Translations under genes and position numbers: made by a program
Notes under the pieces: generated by a model
Told to the model about the DNA's origin: nothing
The model's database searches: none
Seen by the model: the letters and a program-made list of their open reading frames with translations, nothing else
Shown: positions 53,421 through 62,426 of the stretch, piece by piece
Numbering within the stretch: the stretch's first letter is position 1
How the letters are laid out: the number at the start of each line of letters is the position of its first letter
From: JBMYTN01 sp049604415
GTDB taxonomy: Bacteria; Pseudomonadota; Alphaproteobacteria; Rhodospirillales; Rhodospirillaceae
Assembly: GCA_049604415.1 (NCBI GenBank)
Contig: JBMYTN010000010.1
Coordinates: 48,925 to 112,924, forward strand
Direction of reading: 5' to 3'
Length of the DNA: 64,000 nt

Positions 53421-54719
53421 TTAACGGTTCAAATGGGCGGCGAGGGAGGCCGCCTGAGTGCGGTTCTCGGCCCCCAGTTTTTCGCACAGGACCCGGACAT
53501 GGGTTTTGACCGTGGCTTCGGAGATCCCCAACATCCGGGCAATGGCTTTGTTCGACCGGCCTTCGGCCAACAAATGCAACACCTCCCTTTGCCGCCGGGG
53601 CAGGCGGGTGATGGCACCCTTGGCGCGGTCCTTGGTGCCTTGGTCAAAGCCTGCTGAGTCGGAGCCGCGCCGGGTCGGATCAAAGCCCGGCGGCGCTTCG
53701 GGACCGAGCAAGGCCAAGGCGTGGCAGACCCTCTGGCAGAAATCCCCAATCAGCTCTTCGGGGGCAGCCCCCGGTCTCTGGGCGGTGGGCAGCAGGCGAA
53801 AGGCTCGCAACGCTGCTGGATCAAAGGTGAGCAACAACCGGCGCATTTCCCCGGTGCCGCCATCGGTGAACCAGGGCCCCAACCACGCCGCACCGGAAAT
53901 CGGCTCGCGCAACCGGGTGAGCACCTGTAGCGGGGAAAACGGGCTCGGCAGGGCCGATGGATCCGGTGGGCTGCTTGCGCCAAGCCCCAGCGGATCGGGA
54001 GGGCCTTCACCCAGAGTTTGGGCTTGGGCCGCAGCGGGGACGGGCTCAGGGGCAGCGCGCTGTTCGGAGAATGGGGCAGAGGCCGGAGCCGACGCAAAGC
54101 CGCTTTTGTTGACCAGGGCGTCCATGGTCAGCCGACGCAGTTCCGGTCGGGTGTAGCCGGTGCTTTCCAACAGCCGGGCATTGGCCCAGCGCGGGCAATC
54201 CTCCGCATCGATCAGCACTGCCAGGGCCATGGCGTTTTCCACCATAATAAAGAGGTCCGACAAGCCGCCGAGCACTTGGCGGGAAATGTCGCGCACCGTG
54301 GCGATGCCTTGGAACCCGGCAAAGGCCCCGGTTTGGCGGTCAAACAGCGGGCGGGCTTCGGCAGAGGCCAATCGATTGCTGCCATCCCGGCGGACCAGGG
54401 CACACAGACCATTGGCGAAGGCGGACCGGCCCCGAGGCGCGGCACTGATCGACCAGTCCAGAGGGCGCAAGACGTCTTTCAGCGGGGTGCCGATGATCTC
54501 CGCCGGATGACGGCCAAACAGGTCAAAACTGCGGTCCGAGGCTTGGGTGATCATCCCATTGGCATCGGTGGACCAGACCCAGTCGGGCATTAGGGTCATC
54601 AGGGTTTCGAACCGATCCCGATAGCCTAAGCCAGTGCGGTTCGGGGCAGCATTGGCGTGTGCCGGAGCCGGAATCGGCGCTTTGGCGTCCGACAGCACAG
54701 GGTTCACCCGCTGGTTCAT
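53421..54719 (-). CDS. PAS domain-LuxR-type transcriptional regulator
   Basis: 432 residues. A PAS domain at about 30-160 (ETLMTLMPDWVWSTDANGMI, then FGRHPAEIIGTPLKDVL). A second, more degenerate PAS-like part at 170-200. A Pro/Ala-rich linker 210-270 and a C-terminal LuxR helix-turn-helix: LPRRQREVLHLLAEGRSNKA, ARMLGISEATVKTHV and LCEKLGAENRTQAA. No receiver domain, so the PAS senses the signal directly. It begins inside the stop of the DUF2336 gene (ATGA). Confidence 0.9.
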   Translation of the reverse strand: MNQRVNPVLSDAKAPIPAPAHANAAPNRTGLGYRDRFETLMTLMPDWVWSTDANGMITQASDRSFDLFGRHPAEIIGTPLKDVLRPLDWSISAAPRGRSAFANGLCALVRRDGSNRLASAEARPLFDRQTGAFAGFQGIATVRDISRQVLGGLSDLFIMVENAMALAVLIDAEDCPRWANARLLESTGYTRPELRRLTMDALVNKSGFASAPASAPFSEQRAAPEPVPAAAQAQTLGEGPPDPLGLGASSPPDPSALPSPFSPLQVLTRLREPISGAAWLGPWFTDGGTGEMRRLLLTFDPAALRAFRLLPTAQRPGAAPEELIGDFCQRVCHALALLGPEAPPGFDPTRRGSDSAGFDQGTKDRAKGAITRLPRRQREVLHLLAEGRSNKAIARMLGISEATVKTHVRVLCEKLGAENRTQAASLAAHLNR

Positions 54720-55861
54720 GCGTCAAAGGCCAATTCCAGATCTCGGATCGCGACCTGATAGTCGGTTTCCCGAGTCCAGCGTTGCACCACCTGTCGTGCG
54801 GTCACATCGGTGATGTGGTCATAGAGGGTGGACAGGTCCGGGATCAAATCGCCGCCGGGATCGGGGTTTTCACCCCGGGCATGGCGGGACAAACGGAACA
54901 CGCCAATGAATTGGTCCAGGGACATGCCTAAGGCTTTGCAGGCGATGGCCAAGCCCTCGCCGCCCGGTTCAAACAGCAAGCGCCGGATCAGGATCTTGCG
55001 CAAGCCGGTGCCCAGATGGAACAGGGCGACAAACAAATCGATTTCGCCAGCTTGGAGGGCCGAGAGCAGGGTCTGTGGCAGATCTTTTTTCTCATTCATA
55101 ATCCGGGTGGCCAGATCATCGGCTCCGCTTTGCGCCGCATCGCTCTCAAAGGCGCGGATGCCTTGGTTCAAGGCAGTCTCCAGGCCCTCATCCACCGTCG
55201 AGGGGTCCACCTCCCAATTGGTGATGATATATTTGCGCAGGGCAGCAGAGACCCAAGTGAACATGCGCCGCACCAGGGGTTCGTCCAGATCGTCCCGGCG
55301 CAAGAGCGGGCGTTGGAACTCATTCACCTCCCGGGAGCGCTCGACCAAATAGGTCATGGTGTCTTCGGAGATCTTGGCCGAGGTGTTGTTGAGCAGCTCG
55401 ACAATCACATTGGTATGGCCTTGCTCGACAATGGCTTCTGAGACGGTCTCGCCAATACCTTCGCGCATGGCAATGGCCAATTGGTGCTCCCGACCGCGCT
55501 GGCGAACCACTTCGATCAGATCATTATCCATCAACACCCGGCTGTGCAGCAGGATCGGATAGGCAATCTCGATATGATCATTGGCCAGAAACCGCACCAG
55601 ATCCCGCGGAGTGTCGTCATAGTCTGCCAGCACCGAACCCAGCCGCGAGCGCACCGACAGTTCCACCTCGGAAAGCACCTGATGCAGGATGTCGCCCAGC
55701 AGGTCCACCTCCCGCTCCGTCAACGTCCCGCGTTGCTCGCCAAAGAGGGCGGTCATCGCCTCAGCCAATTCGGCCCGGGAGTCCGCCGACTTTTGGCGGG
55801 CCAAGGCCAGGAGCTGTTCCGCCCCTAGCAAAGCGGCATTTTGATCAGCGGAGGGGGACAT
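54716..55861 (-). CDS. DUF2336 domain-containing protein
   Basis: 381 residues from the ATG at 55861, which has GAAAGAAGC upstream; the in-frame ATG at 55903 lacks a good site. A helical repeat-like domain over 20-350 begins LLGAEQLLALARQKSADSRA and includes RFLANDHIEIAYPILLHSRVL, typical of the alphaproteobacterial DUF2336 family. No enzyme motif. Upstream of and translationally coupled to the PAS-LuxR regulator, so it may partner it, for example as a signal adaptor. Function unknown. Confidence 0.9.
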   Translation of the reverse strand: MSPSADQNAALLGAEQLLALARQKSADSRAELAEAMTALFGEQRGTLTEREVDLLGDILHQVLSEVELSVRSRLGSVLADYDDTPRDLVRFLANDHIEIAYPILLHSRVLMDNDLIEVVRQRGREHQLAIAMREGIGETVSEAIVEQGHTNVIVELLNNTSAKISEDTMTYLVERSREVNEFQRPLLRRDDLDEPLVRRMFTWVSAALRKYIITNWEVDPSTVDEGLETALNQGIRAFESDAAQSGADDLATRIMNEKKDLPQTLLSALQAGEIDLFVALFHLGTGLRKILIRRLLFEPGGEGLAIACKALGMSLDQFIGVFRLSRHARGENPDPGGDLIPDLSTLYDHITDVTARQVVQRWTRETDYQVAIRDLELAFDA

Positions 55862-56695
55862 GATTGTTGCTTCTTTCAGGGGAGAAACCCGGATGAGGGT
55901 CACGGCATAAGGAGTCTATAGTAAGGCGAGAGTCGACAGCCAGAGAACGCCTCACACTGTAATGTGATGGGAGAACCAGTTCCATGAAAACCGAGACGCC
56001 TGAGGCAGAGCACGCGTTCGTGCGGATTGGAAAAGGACCCGAATGCCCCATGCCGTTTCCCAGTATTTGACCAACCGACTGGGTGGTCGATTCTCTCTCG
56101 GTTTGATTTCTTGGTAAGCGATTCGACCGGTTTTGCGCGCTTTTGAAGTTGCAGGGGGTGCGTTGGCCCTGCACCCCGCTGGCGTCCAGCTCTCCGGCGA
56201 AGGGGTCCAATGTCGTGGAGCGGAAGGGGATTTCAGACGGGTCATAGGCCTATGACTTCAGGTCAGGTGTTAAGAAAATACCTGCATTGCCTTTGAGGGC
56301 AAATGGGCCGGTATCCTGGGGAACAAGGGCCAAAAACAACGCTTTAACGCCACGCATTGTCCTATGCCTTTTTTCAACTGATAGGCCCTTTGGTGGCCCA
56401 GTTCTTAACAGGAACGGGCGTTTTTGCGGCGTTTTTTGGGCGCGGCAGTCCCAACCGCATAGATCATCCCTGTCCATAGTTATAAGGGGTTATTGCAAAG
56501 AAATCCACCAAAAGGATGATATTCGAATTGTGAAAACTCCATTACCGCCATTAAAAACTCATTCTTTAGGTGACTGGTGCATATGGGTGAGTGTCCGGTT
56601 CGGCTGATCCTGAGAAGGTCTTCTCACAGGAAGGAACACCGCCGTGGCTTTGGCACTGAATTCGGGCCACGGAAATCAACGCAAGGAGCGGGACT
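55862..56695. promoter_or_regulatory. Long intergenic region upstream of the RTX gene
   Basis: 834 bp with no convincing gene. It must hold the DUF2336 promoter (leftward) and the RTX promoter. A TTGTGA at about 56528 is followed 17 bp later by TTAAAA (near 56551), which would leave an untranslated leader of about 140 nt; the match is weak. Near 56365-56445, long T-runs (ccttttttcaac, gcgttttttggg) could mark an sRNA end, but no strong hairpin was seen. Confidence 0.35.
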
Positions 56696-59401
56696 GTGGC
56701 GACCAACTCTATCTTGGGCACCGAAGGCAACGATCGGATCCGGGGCACCGAAGGTGACGATGTGATCGAAACCTATGGCGGCGATGACAAGGTCAATGGC
56801 AAGGGCGGCGATGACCTGATCATCGACACCGGCACCGAAGGTCTGGGCGAAGAGCTGATCGTCAATGGCGACTTTGAAGACCATGGCTCCCTGAACCGGG
56901 GCAGCTGGGGCACCTTCGAAGGCGGCGACGGCGTTGCCGGATGGACCACTCCGGACGGTCGCGGCATCGAAATTCAAACCGGCGGCCATGGCTATGTGCC
57001 GGGCAACAATGATGGTGACTATGTCGAGCTCGACAGCCACAAGGGCTACGGCGTCACCAACCCGACCGTTGAAATGACCCAAGTGGTCGACACCGGCGAC
57101 GGCGGCACCTTCCAACTGCAATTCGACTACTCCGCCCGGAAGAACGCTGGCACCAGCGAAATGGAAATCTGGTTCGGCGATCAACTGATCGACCGCATCA
57201 CCGATGGCGAGGTCGAGTGGACCACCAAGACCTATGAAGTGCACAGCGATGGCGGCGACGTCGCCCTGACCTTCAAGGGCAATGAAGACGGCGATACCCT
57301 GGGCGCGCTGCTCGACAACGTGTCCCTGCGTGAGGTCACCTCCTCCGACGATATCCTGCGCGGCAATGGTGGCGATGACACCATTTACGGCGGCGATGGC
57401 GACGACAAGCTGATCGGCGATGGCGGCAAGTCCAAGGTCGAGCTGAACCCGGCCGCCCTGCCGCTCTATGACATCACCGGCTCCGACGGCATCAAGATCA
57501 CCGCCGACGTGCTGGGCGGGATCGCTGGCTGGGACAACTCCTTCGGCTTCTATCTGGCCGATGCCGATGGCAAGCCGATGACCGGCACCATCCTGCAGGA
57601 CAATGAAAACGACGGTGGCTCCTTCACCATCGACCTGTCCGCTGCCGATCTGGCCGGGGCCACCAAGCTGGGCTTCTTCATCGTTCCCGACGGCGACAAC
57701 CCCAATGGCGGCGACCTGAGCGACGGCCAAGCCGTGACCTTCTATGAAGATGGCGGCTTGTACAAAATCACCGGTGTCGACACCGGTCTGTTCCCGCCGG
57801 TGATCTTCTCCGACGAGACCCTGAACCCGGGCCAGACCGACCTGGAAGTCGACAATAGCAACCCCGGCAACATGAACTTCGAAGACAACTACTTCGGGGA
57901 TTATGACTTCAACGATGTCAATGTTCAGGTCACCGTCGAAGGCCACAATGACATGGTCTATGACATTGCCGGTCTGGACAATGTCTGCCTGGACATCGAA
58001 GTCCTGGGTGGCATCTCCGGTTGGGAAAACTCCTACGGCTACTATCTGGCCGATGCCGACGGCAACCCGATGACCGGCAAAGTGCTGCAGGACAACGAAA
58101 ACGAAGGCGGCACCTACGAAATCAACCTCAGCTCCGCCGAGCTGGCCGGAGCCTCCAAACTGGGCTTTTTCATCATCCCCGATGGCAACAATGCCTCCGG
58201 CGCTGACATCAGCGACGGTCAGGACATCACCTTCGTGGACAATTGGGGCCGCTGGGAGCCGCAGGGCGTGGACAACGGCCTGTACCCGAAAGTGATCTTC
58301 TCCGACAGCAATCTGAACCCGGACCGCGAAGCCTGGATGCAGGACACCGCGTTGGAAGGCAATCAGAACTTCGAAGACGATGTGTTCGGCGATTATGACT
58401 TCAACGACGTCAATGTTCAGGTCAATGGCTACACCTCTGCCGATGGCAATGACACCCTCTATGGCGAAGCCGGTGATGACCTGCTGAAGGGCAATGGCGG
58501 CGATGACTATCTGGATGGGGGCACCGGCCAAGACGTCCTGCGCGGCGGCACCGGCAACGACACCCTGGATGGCGGCGAAGGCGATGACCGGCTGCATGGC
58601 GGCATGGGCAACGACATCCTGGAAGGTGGCCTGGGCATCGACTTCCTGCGCGGTGGCAAAGGCGATGACATCCTGTCCGGTGGCGACGGGGCCGACACCC
58701 TGCGCGGTGGCAAGGGCGACGACGCCATGGATGGCGGCGACGGTGATGACGACCTGCGCGGCGGCCAAGGCAATGACGAGCTTTATGGCGGTGCCGGGTC
58801 CGATCTGCTGAAGGGTGGCCAAGGCAACGACATTCTCGATGGCGGCGCGGGTGCCGACATCCTGAAGGGCGGCAAGGGCGATGACACCCTGATCTGGGAC
58901 GCCGAAGACTTCGCCGGTGGCCCGTCGGGCAACATCTACCATGGCGGCAAGGGCTTCGACCTGCTCGACGTCTCCGCTGGCGATGGCAGCAGTGACATCG
59001 ACCTGACCGGCAAGGGCATCAAAGGCATCGAAGCCGTGGTCGGCGATGGCGATGAAAACGTCACCGTCTCCCTGAACGAAATCGGCCGCGAAAGCGATGG
59101 CGTCTTTGACGACACCTTCATCGCCGTGGGCATCGACAGCCTGGAGCTGATCGGTGGCTCCTTGAACAAGGCTGGCACCAAGGTTCGCAACAAGTCGGTT
59201 TGGGATGAAGGCACCGAAGACAGCGGCGCTTCCATGGACCAGGCCATGATCGACAAGCTGACCGCCGCTGGCATCGATCTGGACAACACCGACCTGAACG
59301 CCTTCGTCTTCACCAAGGCCAATGGTCAGGAAGTCACCATCTGGACCGATCTGGACCTGTCCGAGATCTCCGTCCTGAACAGCGTGAGCGAGCTGTCCTA
59401 A
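56696..59401 (+). CDS. RTX (hemolysin-type calcium-binding) protein with duplicated DUF4114-like domain
   Basis: 901 residues from a GTG at 56696 with aaggagcgggact before it. Residues 1-50 have DRIRGTEGDDVIETYGGDDKV. Residues 60-215 resemble a jelly-roll carbohydrate-binding domain (NGDFEDHGS, then DNVSLREV). Two copies of a domain of about 165 residues (about 240-420 and 420-580) each end with NFEDNYFGDYDFNDVNVQV-type text, as in DUF4114. Residues 580-745 hold GGxGxDxLxGG calcium-roll repeats. The C-terminal 160 residues are unique. No signal peptide: a type I secretion substrate. Codons are strongly biased to C-ending forms, a mark of very high expression; an S-layer-like role is plausible. 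A strong terminator follows. Confidence 0.92.
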   Translation: MATNSILGTEGNDRIRGTEGDDVIETYGGDDKVNGKGGDDLIIDTGTEGLGEELIVNGDFEDHGSLNRGSWGTFEGGDGVAGWTTPDGRGIEIQTGGHGYVPGNNDGDYVELDSHKGYGVTNPTVEMTQVVDTGDGGTFQLQFDYSARKNAGTSEMEIWFGDQLIDRITDGEVEWTTKTYEVHSDGGDVALTFKGNEDGDTLGALLDNVSLREVTSSDDILRGNGGDDTIYGGDGDDKLIGDGGKSKVELNPAALPLYDITGSDGIKITADVLGGIAGWDNSFGFYLADADGKPMTGTILQDNENDGGSFTIDLSAADLAGATKLGFFIVPDGDNPNGGDLSDGQAVTFYEDGGLYKITGVDTGLFPPVIFSDETLNPGQTDLEVDNSNPGNMNFEDNYFGDYDFNDVNVQVTVEGHNDMVYDIAGLDNVCLDIEVLGGISGWENSYGYYLADADGNPMTGKVLQDNENEGGTYEINLSSAELAGASKLGFFIIPDGNNASGADISDGQDITFVDNWGRWEPQGVDNGLYPKVIFSDSNLNPDREAWMQDTALEGNQNFEDDVFGDYDFNDVNVQVNGYTSADGNDTLYGEAGDDLLKGNGGDDYLDGGTGQDVLRGGTGNDTLDGGEGDDRLHGGMGNDILEGGLGIDFLRGGKGDDILSGGDGADTLRGGKGDDAMDGGDGDDDLRGGQGNDELYGGAGSDLLKGGQGNDILDGGAGADILKGGKGDDTLIWDAEDFAGGPSGNIYHGGKGFDLLDVSAGDGSSDIDLTGKGIKGIEAVVGDGDENVTVSLNEIGRESDGVFDDTFIAVGIDSLELIGGSLNKAGTKVRNKSVWDEGTEDSGASMDQAMIDKLTAAGIDLDNTDLNAFVFTKANGQEVTIWTDLDLSEISVLNSVSELS

Positions 59402-59453
59402 GGCTAAAAAGACCGTTTAGGGCCCCTAGGGTCCGCAGAAAAACCTCTTTGAA

Positions 59454-59486
59454 GAACGCCCGGTTGATCACCGGGCGTTCTTTTTT
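59454..59486 (+). terminator. Strong intrinsic terminator of the RTX gene
   Basis: GAACGCCCGG (59454-59463) and CCGGGCGTTC (59471-59480) form a perfect 10-bp stem with a 7-nt loop, followed by six T. It fits a highly expressed gene. Confidence 0.95.
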
Positions 59487-59596
59487 GGCCCAAACCCCTC
59501 TATGATCACACTGCCTATTCACTGTTCCACCCTCCAGGCCCGTCCCAACCAACACAACATCACCGACAGGCCGTTCCTTTCAGGGAGACCATCACC

Positions 59597-59944
59597 ATGC
59601 CCCGCACCTCCGTGCTGCGTTCCACCGTCGCTGCCTTTGGCCTGTCTCTGTTGGCCTCCCCCTTGGCCGCACCGGCCATGGCCGAAGATCTGGACTTCAT
59701 GCTGATCAACAGCTCCAGTTCCGACATTGTCGCCTTCTATGTCTCTGAATCCGGCAACAACCAATGGGGCGAAAACCTGATTGCGGGCGGGATCCTGGCC
59801 GCAGACTATGAGGTTGGCGTGGTGATCGCCGATGGTCTCGATGTGTGCGCCTATGATTTGCGTGCCGACTTTGCCGATGGCGGCGTCTGGGAAGACTATG
59901 ACCTCGATTTCTGCGACATGGGCAGCTACACCTTCACCGATTAG
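59597..59944 (+). CDS. Small secreted protein of unknown function
   Basis: 115 residues. A signal peptide is clear: basic MPRTSVLRST, hydrophobic core and cut after APAMA. The mature 85 residues are acidic, with two Cys (VCAYDLRADF and LDFCDMG) that could form a disulphide, and start EDLDFMLINSSSSDIVAF. cttttcagggagacc is upstream. It is followed by its own terminator. I recognise no family. Its C-ending codons resemble the RTX gene, so it may be highly expressed. Confidence 0.8.
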   Translation: MPRTSVLRSTVAAFGLSLLASPLAAPAMAEDLDFMLINSSSSDIVAFYVSESGNNQWGENLIAGGILAADYEVGVVIADGLDVCAYDLRADFADGGVWEDYDLDFCDMGSYTFTD

Positions 59945-59953
59945 GGTCTAGGG

Positions 59954-59984
59954 GACGCTCCCACCCCGGAGCGTCTTGCCTTTT
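59954..59984 (+). terminator. Intrinsic terminator after the small secreted protein gene
   Basis: GACGCTCC (59954-59961) pairs with GGAGCGTC (59968-59975) around a CACCCC loop; ttgcctttt follows. Confidence 0.85.
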
Positions 59985-60010
59985 GGCCGTGAATGTCCTA
60001 GTTGATTGGT

Positions 60011-60040
60011 AGGGTTTAGCCGTTTGCGCGGCTAAACCCT
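60011..60040. promoter_or_regulatory. Perfect 12-bp hairpin before ygiQ
   Basis: AGGGTTTAGCCG (60011-60022) and CGGCTAAACCCT (60029-60040) form a perfect stem with a 6-nt loop, 38 bp before the ygiQ ATG. There is no long T-run on the plus strand. It may be an operator or a leader hairpin. Confidence 0.6.
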
Positions 60041-60077
60041 TGCTATTTCTACGGATATCAGGACCGATCAGCGCATC

Positions 60078-62249
60078 ATGGCCGCCACCGCATCAGGGGC
60101 CGCGACGGCTGCACCGCAGCCCAGCCACCCGCCCGCCAAAGACATCTTCACCTACCCGACCTATTGGGCGGCCAAATTCGGCCCGGCCCCGATGCTGCCC
60201 ATGACCCGGGAGGAAATGGATCTGCTCGGCTGGGATCGCTGTGACATCATCCTGGTCACCGGCGATGCCTATGTCGACCATCCCAGCTTCGGTATGGCGG
60301 TGATTGGTCGGGTGCTCGAGGCCCAAGGCTTTCGGGTCGGCATTCTCTCGCAACCGGACTGGACCTCGGCGGAGCCCTTCGCCGCCCTCGGTCCCCCGGC
60401 TCTGTTCTTCGGCGTCACCGCCGGGAACATGGACAGCATGGTCAACCGCTACACCTCGGACCGCAAGCTGCGCCATGACGACGCCTACACCCCGGATGCG
60501 GAAGGCGGACGCCGCCCGGACCGCGCCGTGCTGGTCTATGCCCAGCGCTGCCGGGAAGCCTTCCCCGACGTCCCGATCATGCTGGGTGGCATCGAAGCCT
60601 CCCTGCGCCGCATCGCCCATTATGACTACTGGTCTGACAAGGTCCGCCGCTCCGTCCTGTTCGATGCCAAATCAGACATCCTGCTTTATGGCAATGCGGA
60701 GCGGGCCGTGGTCGAGATCGCCCACCGCGCCGCCAAAGGCGAGCCCCTGAAAGCCATGACCGGCATTCGCGGCACCGCCCGGATCCTGGATCAGGTGCCC
60801 GAGGGCTGGCATGTGGAAGACCGGACCTCCATTGAAGAGGGCACCGCGCACACCCGTCCGCCCCGGGGCACTGAAAAGGTGGTTGTGCGCCTGCCCGACT
60901 ATGAGGCCGTGCGCGATGACCCGCCGCTCTATTCCCATGCCTCGCGCCAATTGCATCTGGAAAGCAATCCCGGCAACGCCAAAGCCCTGGTCCAGCGCCA
61001 TGGCGATAAGGAGCTCTGGGTCGAGCCGCCGCCGATCCCCCTGACCACCCCGGAAATGGACGGTGTCTTTGCGCTGCCCTATGCCCGCTCGCCGCATCCC
61101 AGCTATGGCGGAGCGCGGATCCCGGCCTGGGAGATGATCCGCTTTTCCGTCAACATCATGCGCGGCTGCTTTGGCGGCTGTTCCTTCTGCTCCATCACCG
61201 AGCATGAAGGCCGGATCATCCAGAGCCGCTCCGAAGAGTCGATCCTGCAGGAAATCGAGGCCATCCGCGACAAGACCGAGGGCTTCACCGGCCAGATTTC
61301 CGATCTTGGCGGCCCGACAGCCAATATGTACCGCATGGCCTGTAAGGACCCGGCCATCGAGGCCGTCTGCCGCCGCCCCTCCTGCGTCTATCCCGACATT
61401 TGCGGCAATCTGAACACCGACCACGCGCCGCTGATCTCGCTTTATCGCAAGGCCCGGGCACTCAAAGGCGTCAAGAAGATCTCCATCGCCTCGGGCCTGC
61501 GCTATGACCTTGCGGTCAAATCCCCCGAGTACGTGAAAGAGCTGGTGACCCACCATGTTGGCGGCTATCTGAAGATCGCCCCGGAGCACACCGAAGACGG
61601 ACCGCTGTCAAAGATGATGAAGCCGGGCATGGGCAGCTATGACCGTTTCAAAGAGATGTTCGACCGCTTCAGCAAGCAGGCGGGCAAGAAGCAATATCTG
61701 ATCCCCTATTTCATCGCCGCCCATCCGGGCACGACCGACGAAGACATGATGCAGCTGGCCATTTGGCTGAAGAGCAATGGCTTCCGCGCCGACCAGGTCC
61801 AGGCCTTCCTGCCTTCGCCCATGGCCCTGGCCACCGCGATGTATCATGGCGGGCGCAACCCGCTGCGCCCGGTCCGTCGCCATGGCGGCGAGATGGTCAG
61901 CTCCGCCCGAGGCCTGCGCCAGCGCCGCCTGCACAAGGCGTTCCTGCGCTATCACGATCCGGAAAACTGGCCGCTGCTGCGTGACGCCCTGAAGCGCATG
62001 GGCCGCGCCGATCTGATCGGCCCGACCAAGCAGCATCTGATCCCGGCCCACCAACCCCGGGGCACCGGACGCAGCGGTGGCGAAGGCGCCCGCACCGGGC
62101 GAAAAAAGGGCACGCAGACCTTCCTGACCCAACAAACCCACGGCCTTCCCCCTAGGCAGGGGAGGCATAATGCCTCCGGCAGGGGGGAGCAGACGGAGAA
62201 GTCCGGGAGAGGAAAACGGGCCGCCGCAAAGGGACGGCGGACGCGCTAA
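60078..62249 (+). CDS. ygiQ: YgiQ-family radical SAM protein
   Basis: 723 residues. N-terminal DUF3362-type part begins after MPMTREEMDLLGWDRCDII and has PIMLGGIEASLRRIAHYDYW. The radical-SAM cluster motif is MRGCFGGCSFC near residue 365 (C-x3-C-x2-C), with SISxxxxR-type SIASGLRYD and YLKIAPEHTE later. It should bind [4Fe-4S] and cleave SAM; the cellular role of the family is not settled. The C-terminal 45 residues are Lys/Arg/Gly-rich and include an inserted palindromic element (62145-62189). The stop is followed by a shared terminator. It is the nearest gene upstream of the CRISPR locus. Confidence 0.95.
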   Translation: MAATASGAATAAPQPSHPPAKDIFTYPTYWAAKFGPAPMLPMTREEMDLLGWDRCDIILVTGDAYVDHPSFGMAVIGRVLEAQGFRVGILSQPDWTSAEPFAALGPPALFFGVTAGNMDSMVNRYTSDRKLRHDDAYTPDAEGGRRPDRAVLVYAQRCREAFPDVPIMLGGIEASLRRIAHYDYWSDKVRRSVLFDAKSDILLYGNAERAVVEIAHRAAKGEPLKAMTGIRGTARILDQVPEGWHVEDRTSIEEGTAHTRPPRGTEKVVVRLPDYEAVRDDPPLYSHASRQLHLESNPGNAKALVQRHGDKELWVEPPPIPLTTPEMDGVFALPYARSPHPSYGGARIPAWEMIRFSVNIMRGCFGGCSFCSITEHEGRIIQSRSEESILQEIEAIRDKTEGFTGQISDLGGPTANMYRMACKDPAIEAVCRRPSCVYPDICGNLNTDHAPLISLYRKARALKGVKKISIASGLRYDLAVKSPEYVKELVTHHVGGYLKIAPEHTEDGPLSKMMKPGMGSYDRFKEMFDRFSKQAGKKQYLIPYFIAAHPGTTDEDMMQLAIWLKSNGFRADQVQAFLPSPMALATAMYHGGRNPLRPVRRHGGEMVSSARGLRQRRLHKAFLRYHDPENWPLLRDALKRMGRADLIGPTKQHLIPAHQPRGTGRSGGEGARTGRKKGTQTFLTQQTHGLPPRQGRHNASGRGEQTEKSGRGKRAAAKGRRTR
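62145..62189. repeat. Palindromic GC-rich element within the ygiQ 3' end
   Basis: Outer arms CTTCCCCCT and AGGGGGGAG and inner arms GGAGGCAT/ATGCCTCC form a nested inverted repeat. The reading frame stays open through it (GLPPRQGRHNASGRGEQ), adding a basic tail to the protein. Confidence 0.65.
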
Positions 62250-62270
62250 GGTCTGTGCCTCGAAACAAGA

Positions 62271-62301
62271 AAAAGGGCTGCCCGCTTGGAGCAGCCCTTT
62301 T
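62271..62301. terminator. Bidirectional intrinsic terminator shared by ygiQ (+) and the tracrRNA (-)
   Basis: AAAAGGGCTGC (62271-62281) and GCAGCCCTTTT (62291-62301) form an 11-bp stem with a 9-nt loop. A T-run follows on both strands (ttttctt on plus, TTTTTCTT on minus), so it can end transcription from either side. Confidence 0.93.
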
Positions 62302-62420
62302 CTTTAAGAGTTCGGGCGTATCCGCCCCAACAAACGCTTACGCGTTATTCCATGGATGCTCGAAAAGAATGGCCTAACCAATCAAACCGAGTATTCCGCC
62401 CCACGCGGTCATGGTAGAGT
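62271..62420 (-). ncRNA. tracrRNA candidate, minus strand, with split anti-repeat
   Basis: Transcript predicted to start near 62420. Its first 25 nt (62420-62396) match the CRISPR repeat at 23 of 25 positions, so they pair with the 3' part of a minus-strand crRNA repeat. After a 40-nt insertion (62395-62356), CCAUGGAA (62355-62348) pairs with the crRNA 5' UUCCAUGG. Then AACGC-GUAA-GCGUU (62346-62333) forms a nexus-like hairpin, and GGGCG-GAUA-CGCCC (62327-62314) a second. The terminator at 62271-62301 ends it, giving about 150 nt. The order anti-repeat, nexus, hairpin, terminator is that of type II tracrRNAs. A matching promoter lies upstream. The size and 5' end are predictions. Confidence 0.82.
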
Positions 62421-62426
62421 GTTACC

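Noticed and set aside
55845..56607. Short open frames in the gap before the RTX gene
   Set aside because: They lack ribosome sites and any protein-like composition.
56624..58942. 772-residue open frame on the minus strand opposite the RTX gene
   Set aside because: It mirrors the repetitive, C-ending RTX codons (Ala/Val/Ile rich repeats). It has no ribosome site and no recognisable domain.
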